From: JAIVJG01 sp964236735
Lineage (GTDB): Bacteria > Acidobacteriota > Blastocatellia > Pyrinomonadales > Pyrinomonadaceae
Assembly: GCA_964236735.1 (NCBI GenBank)
Contig: CAXSFM010000005.1
Coordinates: 62,001 to 126,000, forward strand
Reading direction: 5' to 3'
Length of the DNA: 64,000 nt
Positions 15,856 through 24,599 of the stretch are shown piece by piece. A program made the translations under genes and the position numbers. The notes beneath the pieces were generated by a model. The model saw nothing but the letters and a program-made list of their open reading frames with translations. It made no database searches and had not been told where the DNA came from. Within the stretch, counting starts at the first letter, position 1; every line of letters starts with the position of its first letter.

Positions 15856-18237
15856 ATGTTTGAACGCTACACTGAAAAAGCACGGCGTGTGATTTTCTTT
15901 GCGCGCTACGAGGCCAGCCAGTTCGGCGCGCCCGCCATCGAGCCGGAGCATCTCTTGCTCGGGCTGATGCGCGAAGACAAGACGCTCACGTCGCGTTTTC
16001 TGGCGCGCGCGCAGGCCTCGCTCGAAGCTATACGGAAAGAGATCGAGGGACGCGCGCCGCTACGCGAGAAGATTTCCACTTCCGTCGAATTGCCGCTCGC
16101 GCCGGAGACGAAGCGCGTCTTGGCCTTCGCGCACGAAGAGTCCGACCGCCTGCAACATCGCCACATCGGGACGGAACATTTGCTGCTCGGACTGCTCCGC
16201 GAAGAGCGTTCGATGGCGGCGGAAATTCTCTACGAGCGCGGGTTGAAACTCCATGCCGTCCGTGAGGAAGTCGCGCGCGCGAACGGCTCAGACCCGCGCG
16301 CCGCGCAGAAAAAAGACACGCCGCACCTCGCGGAGTTTTCGCGCGACCTGACGGACGACGCCTCGAATGACAAGCTCGACCCGCTCGTCGGGCGCGAAAA
16401 CGAAATCGAGCGACTCGTGCAGATACTCTGCCGCCGCACGAAAAACAATCCCGTCCTCATCGGCGAGCCGGGCGTCGGCAAGACGGCCATCGTCGAAGGA
16501 CTCGCGCAACGCATCGTGCGTGGCGAAGTGCCCTCATTTTTAGAGAACAAACGAATCCTCTCGCTCGATTTGTCGCTCATCGTCGCGGGCACGAAGTATC
16601 GCGGGCAGTTTGAAGAGCGTCTGAAACAAATCATGCGCGAGCTGGTCGAGAATCCGCAGTACATCGTCTTCATAGACGAACTGCACACGCTCGTCGGCGC
16701 AGGCTCGGCGGAAGGCTCGCTTGATGCGGCGAACATTTTGAAGCCGGCTCTCTCGCGCGGCGAGATACAGTGCATCGGCGCGACCACCCCGGCGGAATTT
16801 CGCAAATCCATCGAGAAAGATCGCTCGCTTGAGCGACGTTTCCAGTCGGTCAAAGTTCCGCCGCCGACGGAAGCCGAAGCCGTGCAAATTCTCGAAGGCG
16901 TGCGCGAGCGCTACGAGGCGTTTCATCAAGTGCGTTACACGAACGAAGCCATCGAGGCGGCGGTCTATCAATCGAACCGTTATATCCCCGACCGCTTTTT
17001 GCCGGACAAGGCGATTGACGTGATTGACGAGGCCGGCTCGCGCGTCAAACTGCGCGCGCGACGTGAATCGCCCGGCATCGTCAGCGACCGCAGCGACTTG
17101 CTCGACGAGCGCAGCCTGTATCTACCGAAAGATTCTGTGACAGGTCTGCCGCGTCTCACCGAAGAGGAAGAGTTGATGATGTCGGTCGAGGTCACGCGCG
17201 ACGACATCGAAGACGTGATCGCGCGCTGGACGGGCATCCCCGTCAATTCGCTCAAGGAAGAGGAGATGCAAAAGCTCCTCCGCATTGAAGAGGAATTGCA
17301 CCTGCGCGTCGTCGCGCAGCGTCCCGGCATCTCCGCGCTTGCGCGTTCCATCCGCCGCTCGCGCGCCGGCCTCAAAAACCCGCAGCGTCCCGTCGGCTCG
17401 TTTTTGTTCTTAGGCCCGACCGGCGTCGGCAAGACGGAAGTCGCACGCGCGCTCGCAGAGTTTTTGTTCGGCTCCGAGCGCGCCATGATTCGCTTCGACA
17501 TGTCGGAGTTCATGGAGAAGCATTCGGTCTCGAAACTCATCGGCTCGCCTCCCGGCTACGTTGGCCACGAAGAGGGCGGGCAGTTGACCGAGCGCATCAA
17601 ACGCTCGCCCTATGCCGTCTTGCTCTTCGACGAAATCGAGAAAGCGCACCCGGACATCTTCAACGTGCTGCTGCAAGTTTTCGAGGACGGCATTCTGACG
17701 GACGCGCTCGGCAACACGGTTGACTTCAAGCACGCGATCATCGTGATGACCTCGAACATCGGCGCGCGTTTCATCCAGAAGAAGGGCGCGCTCGGCTTCC
17801 AGTCCAGCCCCGACTCGTCGCGCGAGAAGATGGAAGAGATGGTCATGTCCGCCGTCCGCCAGACGTTCAACCCGGAATTTATCAATCGCCTCGACGAGAT
17901 CATCATCTTTGACCAACTGACCGACGAAGAGCTGTTAGAGATCGTCGGCCTGCAAGTCGAGCAGATGAACAAGACTCTGCAAAGGCGCGGCCTCGAAGTG
18001 CGTCTGACAGAAGACGCGCGTCGCTGGATTGTCGCCAAGACGTGTCTGGATCGAGCTTACGGCGCGCGTCCCATTCGTCGCGCGCTGCAAAAGTACGTCG
18101 AAGACCCGCTCTCGGAGGCTCTGATACAGGGCACGCTCGGAGACTCTCCGCTCATCGAAGTCTTTCAGGAAGGCGACGAGTTGAGCCATCGCCCCGTGGG
18201 CGTCGAAGTGCCGGGCGACGAGTTGTTAATTCACTAA
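15856..18237 (+). CDS. clpC: Clp protease ATPase ClpC
   Basis: AAA+ unfoldase that feeds substrates to ClpP, or acts as a disaggregase; cytosolic. From ATG 15856 (MFERYTEKARRVIFFARYEA) it has 793 residues. Residues 1-145 are the two Clp N repeats. NBD1 has Walker A GEPGVGKT at about 203 and Walker B VFIDELHTLVGAGSAEGS. The short middle domain at about 410-460 contains RARRESPGIVSDRSDL. NBD2 has GPTGVGKTE at about 520 and Walker B VLLFDEIEKAHPD. Upstream in-frame codons to 15766 overlap the promoter, so the internal ATG is the start. No clpP or McsAB genes lie nearby. Confidence 0.95.
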   Translation: MFERYTEKARRVIFFARYEASQFGAPAIEPEHLLLGLMREDKTLTSRFLARAQASLEAIRKEIEGRAPLREKISTSVELPLAPETKRVLAFAHEESDRLQHRHIGTEHLLLGLLREERSMAAEILYERGLKLHAVREEVARANGSDPRAAQKKDTPHLAEFSRDLTDDASNDKLDPLVGRENEIERLVQILCRRTKNNPVLIGEPGVGKTAIVEGLAQRIVRGEVPSFLENKRILSLDLSLIVAGTKYRGQFEERLKQIMRELVENPQYIVFIDELHTLVGAGSAEGSLDAANILKPALSRGEIQCIGATTPAEFRKSIEKDRSLERRFQSVKVPPPTEAEAVQILEGVRERYEAFHQVRYTNEAIEAAVYQSNRYIPDRFLPDKAIDVIDEAGSRVKLRARRESPGIVSDRSDLLDERSLYLPKDSVTGLPRLTEEEELMMSVEVTRDDIEDVIARWTGIPVNSLKEEEMQKLLRIEEELHLRVVAQRPGISALARSIRRSRAGLKNPQRPVGSFLFLGPTGVGKTEVARALAEFLFGSERAMIRFDMSEFMEKHSVSKLIGSPPGYVGHEEGGQLTERIKRSPYAVLLFDEIEKAHPDIFNVLLQVFEDGILTDALGNTVDFKHAIIVMTSNIGARFIQKKGALGFQSSPDSSREKMEEMVMSAVRQTFNPEFINRLDEIIIFDQLTDEELLEIVGLQVEQMNKTLQRRGLEVRLTEDARRWIVAKTCLDRAYGARPIRRALQKYVEDPLSEALIQGTLGDSPLIEVFQEGDELSHRPVGVEVPGDELLIH

Positions 18238-18252
18238 AGCACAGTGAATTAA

Positions 18253-18367
18253 CAAGGCAAAAGTAAAAAGGCAAAAGGTAAAAGTAAAAAGGCAAAAGAG
18301 AAGATCGGAAGACAGCCGCTTTGTCTTCTTCCTTCCTTTTGCCTTTTACCTTTTTACTTTTGCCTTG
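18253..18367. repeat. Heptad-period inverted repeat, locus 8
   Basis: Left arm 18253-18298 contains six units of the types AGGCAAA, AGTAAAA and AGGTAAA. Right arm 18330-18367 is the complement (CCTTTTG, CCTTTTA, ACTTTTG). An inner pair GAAGAC/GTCTTC tightens the loop. It fills the space between clpC and the bamA leader, and its right arm reaches the bamA promoter. Confidence 0.9.
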
Positions 18368-18373
18368 TATAAT
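18345..18373 (+). promoter_or_regulatory. Candidate bamA promoter overlapping the heptad arm
   Basis: TATAAT at 18368-18373 with TTTACC at 18345-18350 and a 17-bp spacer. The -35 box and the spacer lie inside the right heptad arm. The leader to the bamA ATG is about 220 bases. Confidence 0.5.
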
Positions 18374-18600
18374 GCGCCGCTTTGCGGAAGGCCGATGACG
18401 AACGGGCAACGGTGCTGTGTCCGGCGTGAATCCAAGAAATCCTTGAGTCTTCGGAAAACATGCCCCGGCATCCTCGCGCAAGACACGCTTCGCGCTTGCG
18501 ATTTCCGAAGGCTTCTGGCAGCTTAACTTTTAATTTTCATCCGTCGCCGTCTCCCTTGTTCAGTCTTTCGGCATTCTTTTTGAGGCACACAGCAACACTT

Positions 18601-21600
18601 ATGCGAATTCGCGCGCCCCGGTTGTATCTCGTGGCCGCCCTCCTAGCGGGCTGTCTCGTCCTTTCGTCTCTCGCACCGCACCTGATGACGGCGCACGCTG
18701 CCGCCGCGCAGGAGCCGTCGGCTTCCGCCGCCAAGCAGCAGGATTTGGTCGAAGACGTGCAATTTACCGGCAACCGTCGCCTGCGTAACGAAGACATTCT
18801 CTATCACATCCAGACGCGCCCCGGCGATGTCTATAACGCTGATCAAGTCAGACGTGACACACAGGCGTTGATTAACCTTCCTTTCTTTGACAAGACCTCG
18901 GTCATCTCCTCAACCGAGACCGGGCCGAGGGGCGGCAAGATCGTCATCTTCGCGGTCAGGGAATTGCCGATCATCCGCGAAATCACGTTCAAGGGACTCA
19001 AGAGCGTCGTGGAATCCGACGTGCTCAAGGCGTTTCGAGAGCAGCGCATCGGCATCTCGAAAGAGTCGCCGTTCGATCCCGTCAAGGCCAACAACTCGCG
19101 CCGCGTGATTAAGGAATTGCTCGCCGCGAAGGGACATCCGAACGCGACCGTTGATCTTGACACGGAGAAAGTTTCCGACACCTCGACCGCCATCACCTTC
19201 AACGTCAACGAGGGCGACCGCGTCCGCGTCGTGGAGATCGGGTTCGAGGGCAATCAGATTTTCAAGGACGGCGAGTTGCGCTCGCAGATGAAGCTCGTCA
19301 AAGAGGCGGGGCTGATTACGCGCGTGCGCGGCGGAGACATCCTCGACACGCAGAAGCTCGAATACGATCTTAAGTACAACGTGACGAACTACATGCGCTC
19401 GAAGGGTTATCTCGAAGCGCGCACGGGCGAGCCAAAAATCGAGGGACTCGGCGAGCGGCGCACGGGTTTTCCCATCCTGCCGCTCCCGATTATTTCATCC
19501 GTTGACGAGGCGCTCAAAATCACGGTGCCGATTAACGAGGGCAAGCTCTATCGTGTCGGTGAGTTGAAGATTGAGGGCAACTCGATTTACTCCGAGCAGA
19601 ACATACGCGACGTGATCGGCCTCAAAACCGGCGACATTGCCAACGGCCAGCGTCTCTATAAAGCTCTCTCCGAAGACCTCAAGCGGCTCTACGGCAGATC
19701 GGGTTTCATCCAGTACGAGTTTGACGTAAATCCTGAATTTAGAAATTCCGGCACTGCGCCGGCGTCATCAATGTCGCCAGCAGCATCACCGGCAGCAACA
19801 ACCGTTACGCCGGCAGCGTCGCCAACCGCAACGCCAGTCGCAACACCGACACCAACATCGAAAAAGGCGGCGCAACCAAATCCGCAGGACGGCGTCGCCG
19901 ATTTCACGATCACCATCACGGAAGGCAAGCAGTTCACGCTGCGTCGTCTGGAATTCTCCGGCAACACCTTCACGCGCGACAACGTGCTGCGCCGGGAAGT
20001 GGCGTTGAACGAAGGCGATGTCTATGACCAGACGCTTTATGAGTTCTCCGTGCTCAAGCTCAACCAACTCGGCTTCTTCGATCCGATTGATAAGGACAAA
20101 GACACGGAGATACGCACGGACGAAGAGCGCGGCGAAGTTGACCTGACGATGAAGGTGGCCGAGCGCGGGCGCAACCAGATTTCTTTCTCCGGCGGACTCT
20201 CCGGCATCGGCGGCTCTTACTTCGGCCTCAACTATTCGACGAACAACCTGCTCGGTCGCGGCGAATCGCTCTCGTTCGACTTCGCCTTCGGCAATCGCCA
20301 GCGCTCTCTGCTCTTCTCGTTCACGGAGCCTTACATCAAAGACCGCCCGATTACGGTCGGCTTCTCGCTCTTCGCAGAGTCGCGCAAGTTCTTCGGAGAG
20401 GGCACGATTCTCTCGCAGAACCAGGACGCGCTCAACGGGGCGTTCGGCTCTCAACTCGACTTCTTGACGGCCAATCAGGAAAACCTTTTTACGCAGACTA
20501 CGGCTGGCGGCTCGCTCTTCGCCAGCTCGCCGCTCTCGGAATTCTTCAAGCCCAAAACGCGCCGCTTTATCCAGATCGCGCGCGCCTCGCGCATCGGTCT
20601 CTCTTACTCGCTCTCGCAATCGAGCGTCAAAGACCCGGAAGTCAACACGCAGAACGACCCGAACACTTTCATCCCGCGCGTCTTCGCACAGCCGAACATT
20701 CTGACGAGCCGCGTCACGCCGAGTTTCGTTTACGACACGCGCAACGGCTCGATTGACCCGACAGAGGGCAAGCAGGTGGCGATTCAGTTCGCGCTGGCCG
20801 GACTCGGCGGCGACGTGCGGACTTTCCAGCCGACGCTCTCTTATATTCAGTTCATGCCAATCCGGCGCAAACGCTCGCGCTCGCCGGAAGTTTTTGGCTT
20901 CCGCCTCGTCGCCGGACACGTCGGCAGCATCGGCCTCTCGAACAAGATTCGTCAATCGCAGAACAGCTCGCTCTCCTTTATCAACGGCGTGCCGATTTAT
21001 GAGCGTTTCTTCCTCGGCGACGAGACTTCGATTCGCGGCTACAACGTCCGCTCGATCAGCCCGCTCGTGCCGCTCGACCAGTTCATCACTTCGCGCAATG
21101 TTTCGGTCTCGACGACCGCGCTCGGCGCGACCGCGCCGATTGCGGGTCTGTCCACGAATCTCGCCAACCAACTCGTCGCCCTCGGCACGTTCACCGGCGC
21201 GACCGGCGCGAACTCTCTGCTGCTGGCGCGCAACTTCCAGTTTCTCGGCGGCGACACGCAACTGCTCGGTAATTTTGAGTATCGCATTCCCATCTTCGGT
21301 AACACGGTCTCGGCGGCGGCCTTCGCCGACATCGGCTCGTCGTTTAACTTGACGACGAAAACCGACCAGACTTTCTCGACCGAGTTTCTGGCCGACCAGC
21401 CGTTCTTGTCCGGCTTCGGCGGTCTGACTGAACTCGTGGGACGCAGGAATACGCAAATCGCCCTGTCGCCCTCCGGCCCGATTGATCCGCGCACGGGCGT
21501 CCCGATTCGCGGCCTTTTGATTCGCGGCGACCGCCTCTTGGCGAAGGAAGAGTTTGCGAATCTTCAGCGCGTCGGGCCGCTCGATCCGTTCACGGGGCTG

Positions 21601-21846
21601 CCCTTCGGCGTGCAATCAATCTTCCTGCGCGGCGACGCGCAGACCAACACTGTGGCGCGTCTGTCGCAGAGTCTTTTTTCAAAAATCGGCGACTACCGAT
21701 CCAGCCTCGGAGGCGAAATACGCATCCAACTCCCCGTAGTTAACGTGCCGTTTCGTCTGATTCTCGCTTACAACCCGAACGTGCAAAGCACTCTCGTTCG
21801 AGAGGATAAATTCGTCCGCCGGTTCAGCATCGGGCGCACGTTCTGA
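18601..21846 (+). CDS. bamA: Outer membrane protein assembly factor BamA
   Basis: Omp85 protein that inserts beta-barrel proteins in the outer membrane. From ATG 18601 (MRIRAPRLYLVAALLAGCLV, signal peptide) it has 1081 residues, longer than the usual 800. POTRA repeats begin at VEDVQFTGNRRLRNEDI and recur at IREITFKGL, VVEIGFEGNQ, VGELKIEGNSI and LRRLEFSGNTF. An Ala/Pro/Thr-rich insert (about residues 383-428, with TPVATPTPTSKKAAQ) splits the fourth and fifth POTRA. The barrel has the FFLGDETSIRGYN motif (the R-G loop) and ends in a C-terminal Phe (RFSIGRTF). ompH follows 97 bases on. Confidence 0.93.
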   Translation: MRIRAPRLYLVAALLAGCLVLSSLAPHLMTAHAAAAQEPSASAAKQQDLVEDVQFTGNRRLRNEDILYHIQTRPGDVYNADQVRRDTQALINLPFFDKTSVISSTETGPRGGKIVIFAVRELPIIREITFKGLKSVVESDVLKAFREQRIGISKESPFDPVKANNSRRVIKELLAAKGHPNATVDLDTEKVSDTSTAITFNVNEGDRVRVVEIGFEGNQIFKDGELRSQMKLVKEAGLITRVRGGDILDTQKLEYDLKYNVTNYMRSKGYLEARTGEPKIEGLGERRTGFPILPLPIISSVDEALKITVPINEGKLYRVGELKIEGNSIYSEQNIRDVIGLKTGDIANGQRLYKALSEDLKRLYGRSGFIQYEFDVNPEFRNSGTAPASSMSPAASPAATTVTPAASPTATPVATPTPTSKKAAQPNPQDGVADFTITITEGKQFTLRRLEFSGNTFTRDNVLRREVALNEGDVYDQTLYEFSVLKLNQLGFFDPIDKDKDTEIRTDEERGEVDLTMKVAERGRNQISFSGGLSGIGGSYFGLNYSTNNLLGRGESLSFDFAFGNRQRSLLFSFTEPYIKDRPITVGFSLFAESRKFFGEGTILSQNQDALNGAFGSQLDFLTANQENLFTQTTAGGSLFASSPLSEFFKPKTRRFIQIARASRIGLSYSLSQSSVKDPEVNTQNDPNTFIPRVFAQPNILTSRVTPSFVYDTRNGSIDPTEGKQVAIQFALAGLGGDVRTFQPTLSYIQFMPIRRKRSRSPEVFGFRLVAGHVGSIGLSNKIRQSQNSSLSFINGVPIYERFFLGDETSIRGYNVRSISPLVPLDQFITSRNVSVSTTALGATAPIAGLSTNLANQLVALGTFTGATGANSLLLARNFQFLGGDTQLLGNFEYRIPIFGNTVSAAAFADIGSSFNLTTKTDQTFSTEFLADQPFLSGFGGLTELVGRRNTQIALSPSGPIDPRTGVPIRGLLIRGDRLLAKEEFANLQRVGPLDPFTGLPFGVQSIFLRGDAQTNTVARLSQSLFSKIGDYRSSLGGEIRIQLPVVNVPFRLILAYNPNVQSTLVREDKFVRRFSIGRTF

Positions 21847-21943
21847 TAATTTACTGGACACGGGACGAGCGCCCTCTCTCCTGAACGCAACGCGGGCGAC
21901 CGATCCCTTTATTAACTGTTTAAGGAGCAGTACAAAAAAAGAT

Positions 21944-22570
21944 ATGAAATCAATTCGCACTATTGCCGCCGCTCTCGCCTTCGCGGCTATCGCTACGCTG
22001 ACTGCGAACGCGCAGACCGCACGTCCGGCAGCGCCCACGCAGGCCGCCGGGGGAGGCGCGATACCGGCTGAGACCAAATTCGCGATTGTTGACACCAGAG
22101 CTTTTCAAGACCCGAAGACCGGCGTCCAGCGACTCATCAGCGTCTTCAACGCGGTTGACCGCGAGTTCAAGCCGCGCCGTGATGAGTTGGTCGGGCTAAG
22201 GACGCGCTACGAGCAAATCGCCAAGGACATCGAAGCCACGAAGGCCGTCGCCGACGAGAAGACGCTGATCGCGAAGGCCGAGCAGGCCGACACGCTTAAG
22301 AGCGACATCGAGCGCAAACAGCAGGACGGCCAGAAAGCCCTCGACAAACGCATACAGGAATTGACCGCCCCCGTCTATCAGGACATCAGCACCGCGCTTC
22401 AGGCATTCGCCAAAGCGCGCGGCATCACCGTCCTCTTCGACGCCGCCAAGATGGAAGGCGCGATGTTCGTCGTCAACGATGGCATTGATGTGACGGACGC
22501 TTTCATCAAAGACTACAACTCGCGCAACCCGGCGACCGCCTCCGTTGCGACGCCAGGCGCAAGACCGTAA
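21944..22570 (+). CDS. Periplasmic chaperone of the OmpH/Skp family
   Basis: Exported chaperone that holds unfolded outer-membrane proteins for BamA. It has 208 residues with signal peptide MKSIRTIAAALAFAAIATL and cleavage near ANAQ. The Skp core begins with KFAIVDTRAFQD, runs through a long charged coiled coil (about 75-140, FKPRRDELVGLRTRYEQ to KRIQELTAP), and ends with the strand KARGITVLFDAAK. AAGGAG lies well placed before the ATG. Gene order bamA-ompH-fabZ-lpxA is that of many Gram-negatives, but lpxD is missing between ompH and fabZ here. Confidence 0.9.
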   Translation: MKSIRTIAAALAFAAIATLTANAQTARPAAPTQAAGGGAIPAETKFAIVDTRAFQDPKTGVQRLISVFNAVDREFKPRRDELVGLRTRYEQIAKDIEATKAVADEKTLIAKAEQADTLKSDIERKQQDGQKALDKRIQELTAPVYQDISTALQAFAKARGITVLFDAAKMEGAMFVVNDGIDVTDAFIKDYNSRNPATASVATPGARP

Positions 22571-22578
22571 GCCGAGAA

Positions 22579-22676
22579 AGCAGTGGTCAGTGCTCGGTGG
22601 TCAGTATTCAGAAAAACAACTTCTCGTTTCTGACCACTGACCACTGACCACCGACCACTGACCACCGGCCACTGCT
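22579..22676. repeat. Heptad-period inverted repeat, locus 9
   Basis: Left arm 22579-22611 contains TGGTCAG units with some drift. Right arm 22630-22676 has six units of the types CTGACCA, CCGACCA and CCGGCCA. It fills the gap between ompH and fabZ and ends 6 bases before the fabZ ATG, so the stem would cover the ribosome binding region. Confidence 0.85.
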
Positions 22677-22682
22677 TTTCTC

Positions 22683-23144
22683 ATGGAAACGGTTCTCGAC
22701 ACGCGCGCCATACAGGAAATCCTGCCGCATCGCTATCCCTTTCTGCTCGTTGACCGCATCGTCGAGTTGACGCCGGAAGTGCGTATCGTCGGACTCAAGC
22801 AAGTCTCCTTCAACGAACATTTTTTTCAGGGACACTATCCCGGCGCGCCCGTCATGCCCGGCGTTCTCATCGTCGAGGCGATGGCGCAGGTCGGAGCCAT
22901 CTACGCCCTGAAGACGTTAGAGAAGCGCGAGGACAAACTTCCGCTCTTTAGCGGCATAGACAACGCGCGTTTTCGCCAGCCCGTGCGTCCCGGCGACAGC
23001 CTCTATCTGATCGTCACGCCGCTTCGCGTCGGCGGGCGCATCCAGCGTATGCACGGCGAAGCGCGTCTCGATTCCATAGATGGGCGACTCGCCGCCGAAG
23101 CCGACATTATGAGCGTCATCGCCGACCGCAGCGCGCTCTCTTGA
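22683..23144 (+). CDS. fabZ: 3-hydroxyacyl-ACP dehydratase FabZ
   Basis: Hotdog-fold dehydratase of type II fatty acid synthesis, cytosolic, 153 residues. The start region IQEILPHRYPFLLVDRI, the catalytic His in HFFQGHYPGAPVMPG, and the catalytic Glu in GVLIVEAMAQ are all intact. The length is typical. Hydroxyacyl-ACP at this step is shared between fatty acid elongation and LpxA, which is the next gene. No classical ribosome binding site is visible because the heptad arm occupies the upstream region. Confidence 0.96.
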   Translation: METVLDTRAIQEILPHRYPFLLVDRIVELTPEVRIVGLKQVSFNEHFFQGHYPGAPVMPGVLIVEAMAQVGAIYALKTLEKREDKLPLFSGIDNARFRQPVRPGDSLYLIVTPLRVGGRIQRMHGEARLDSIDGRLAAEADIMSVIADRSALS

Positions 23145-23145
23145 G

Positions 23146-23236
23146 AAGGCAAAACGTAAAAGTTAAAAGGCAAAAGTGAAGACGAAAGACAGACGCTTTG
23201 TCTTCTTTCTGCCTTTTGCCTTTTTACATTTGCCTT
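23146..23236. repeat. Heptad-period inverted repeat, locus 10
   Basis: Left arm 23146-23182 (AAGGCAA, AACGTAA, AAGTTAA, AAGGCAA, AAGTGAA steps) and right arm 23201-23236 (CCTTTTG, CCTTTTT and relatives) pair with an 18-base loop. It lies between fabZ and lpxA. The units resemble those of locus 8 and of the M1-like gene start near 62.5 kb. Confidence 0.85.
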
Positions 23237-23257
23237 CCTTCCTTTCGCCTTGAATTG

Positions 23258-24037
23258 ATGCCCACTTTCATTCATCCGTCCGCCGTCGTCAGCCCTCGCG
23301 CAGAGATCGGCGAAGGCGCGCACATCGGCCCCTTCTGCACCGTTGGAGACGAAGTGCGTTTAGGCGAGCGCGTGCGGCTCGAATCGCATTGCGTGATTGA
23401 CGGGCGCACAAGCGTCGGCGAAGACACGCACATCTTCCCATTCGTCTCCATCGGTCTCGCTCCGCAAGACTTGAAGTACAGAAATGAGGCCACCGAGACG
23501 CGCGTCGGGCGACGCAATCAGATACGCGAGTTCGTCACCATCCATCGCGGCACGGAAGGCGGCGGGATGCTCACCCAGACGGGCGACGACTGTCTCATCA
23601 TGGCGCAGGCGCACATCGCGCACGATTGTATCTTAGGCAGTCGCGTGATTATGGCGAACGCCGCGACGCTCGCCGGCCACGTCGAAGTCGCGGACGGCGC
23701 GAACATCGGCGCGTATTCCGGCGTCCATCAATTCTGCCGCGTCGGGCGCGAGGCTTACGTCGGCGGCTACTCCGTCGTCGTCAAAGACGCGCTGCCCTTC
23801 GCCCTGACCGTCGGCAACCACGCGAAATGCTACGGCCTCAACACGACCGGCATGAAGCGACGCGACTATCCACACGAGACGATTGACGCGCTGCATCACG
23901 CCTTCCGTCTTCTCCTCGCCTCCAAGCTCAACACCACACAGGCGCTCGCACGCATCAACGAAGAAGTTAATAGCTCGACGGAAGTTGTCGAACTCGTCCG
24001 CTTCATCGAAACTTCAAAGCGCGGCGTAGTAAAGTAA
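23258..24037 (+). CDS. lpxA: UDP-N-acetylglucosamine O-acyltransferase LpxA
   Basis: First enzyme of lipid A synthesis; transfers 3-hydroxyacyl from ACP to UDP-GlcNAc. It has 259 residues from ATG 23258 (MPTFIHPSAVVSPRAEIGEG). The left-handed beta-helix is visible as hexapeptide repeats (IHPSAV, IGEGAHIGP, VGEDTHIFP). The catalytic His lies in MAQAHIAHDCILG, and the product-binding end is YCYGLNTTGMKRR-like. The C-terminal helical domain follows. The next gene starts one base after the stop codon, so the genes are co-transcribed. Confidence 0.96.
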   Translation: MPTFIHPSAVVSPRAEIGEGAHIGPFCTVGDEVRLGERVRLESHCVIDGRTSVGEDTHIFPFVSIGLAPQDLKYRNEATETRVGRRNQIREFVTIHRGTEGGGMLTQTGDDCLIMAQAHIAHDCILGSRVIMANAATLAGHVEVADGANIGAYSGVHQFCRVGREAYVGGYSVVVKDALPFALTVGNHAKCYGLNTTGMKRRDYPHETIDALHHAFRLLLASKLNTTQALARINEEVNSSTEVVELVRFIETSKRGVVK

Positions 24038-24038
24038 C

Positions 24039-24533
24039 ATGTACCAGATTATGATTTTGATGCTCCTGACTATATCCATATTTTCAGGCTGTAGTGTTGA
24101 GAGAAATAACAGAAATGATTCTGCCGTAGCCTTACATGATAATTCTCAAAAGCAGTTTAATGATGATGGGAATAATATGGAGCATGAGATTCAATATTCG
24201 AGAGAGATGGTCATAAAGAAGTCCAAAGAAATCTTCCCTCACGAGAGTACGTCCAAAATCTTACAGATTTTGGACGACTACGGTGCTCAGTCTTATGAAG
24301 CAGAGCGGGAGCGTGTTCACATAGCGATTTTGAAATTAAGTGATGGTGAACTAGAGAAGCTACATAAGTACGTGAAAATAGCTAAAGAGGATTATCGCGA
24401 TGTTCTTGGCTATGCTGAATATCCATTGGAGATGCGCGCAGAAACTTGGAGAATGGATGCTCAAGCAGCCGAAGAGATTAGAAAGAAAGACAGAAAACAA
24501 TATCTTGAATGGCTTAACGAAAATGCGCGGTAA
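24039..24533 (+). CDS. Small lipoprotein of unknown function, AT-rich
   Basis: Unrecognised protein of 164 residues with a lipoprotein signal (MILMLLTISIFSGCSVERN, lipobox F-S-G-C with Cys18). The mature part is charged and largely helical, with KSKEIFPHESTSKILQILDD and LSDGELEKLHKYVKIAKEDY. Its codons are strongly A/T-rich, in sharp contrast with lpxA and lpxI on either side. It begins one base after the lpxA stop. It looks like a foreign gene captured inside the lipid A operon. Confidence 0.7.
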   Translation: MYQIMILMLLTISIFSGCSVERNNRNDSAVALHDNSQKQFNDDGNNMEHEIQYSREMVIKKSKEIFPHESTSKILQILDDYGAQSYEAERERVHIAILKLSDGELEKLHKYVKIAKEDYRDVLGYAEYPLEMRAETWRMDAQAAEEIRKKDRKQYLEWLNENAR

Positions 24534-24599
24534 GCCATTTCCAAAACTAACTCCTTGCAAACTTCAGCAATCCCACTCACATCATCAGATTTATCTTTC

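Noticed and set aside
19786..21615. 609-codon minus-strand frame
   Set aside because: Antisense shadow of bamA with shadow-type composition (Arg, Glu, Ala, Val rich).
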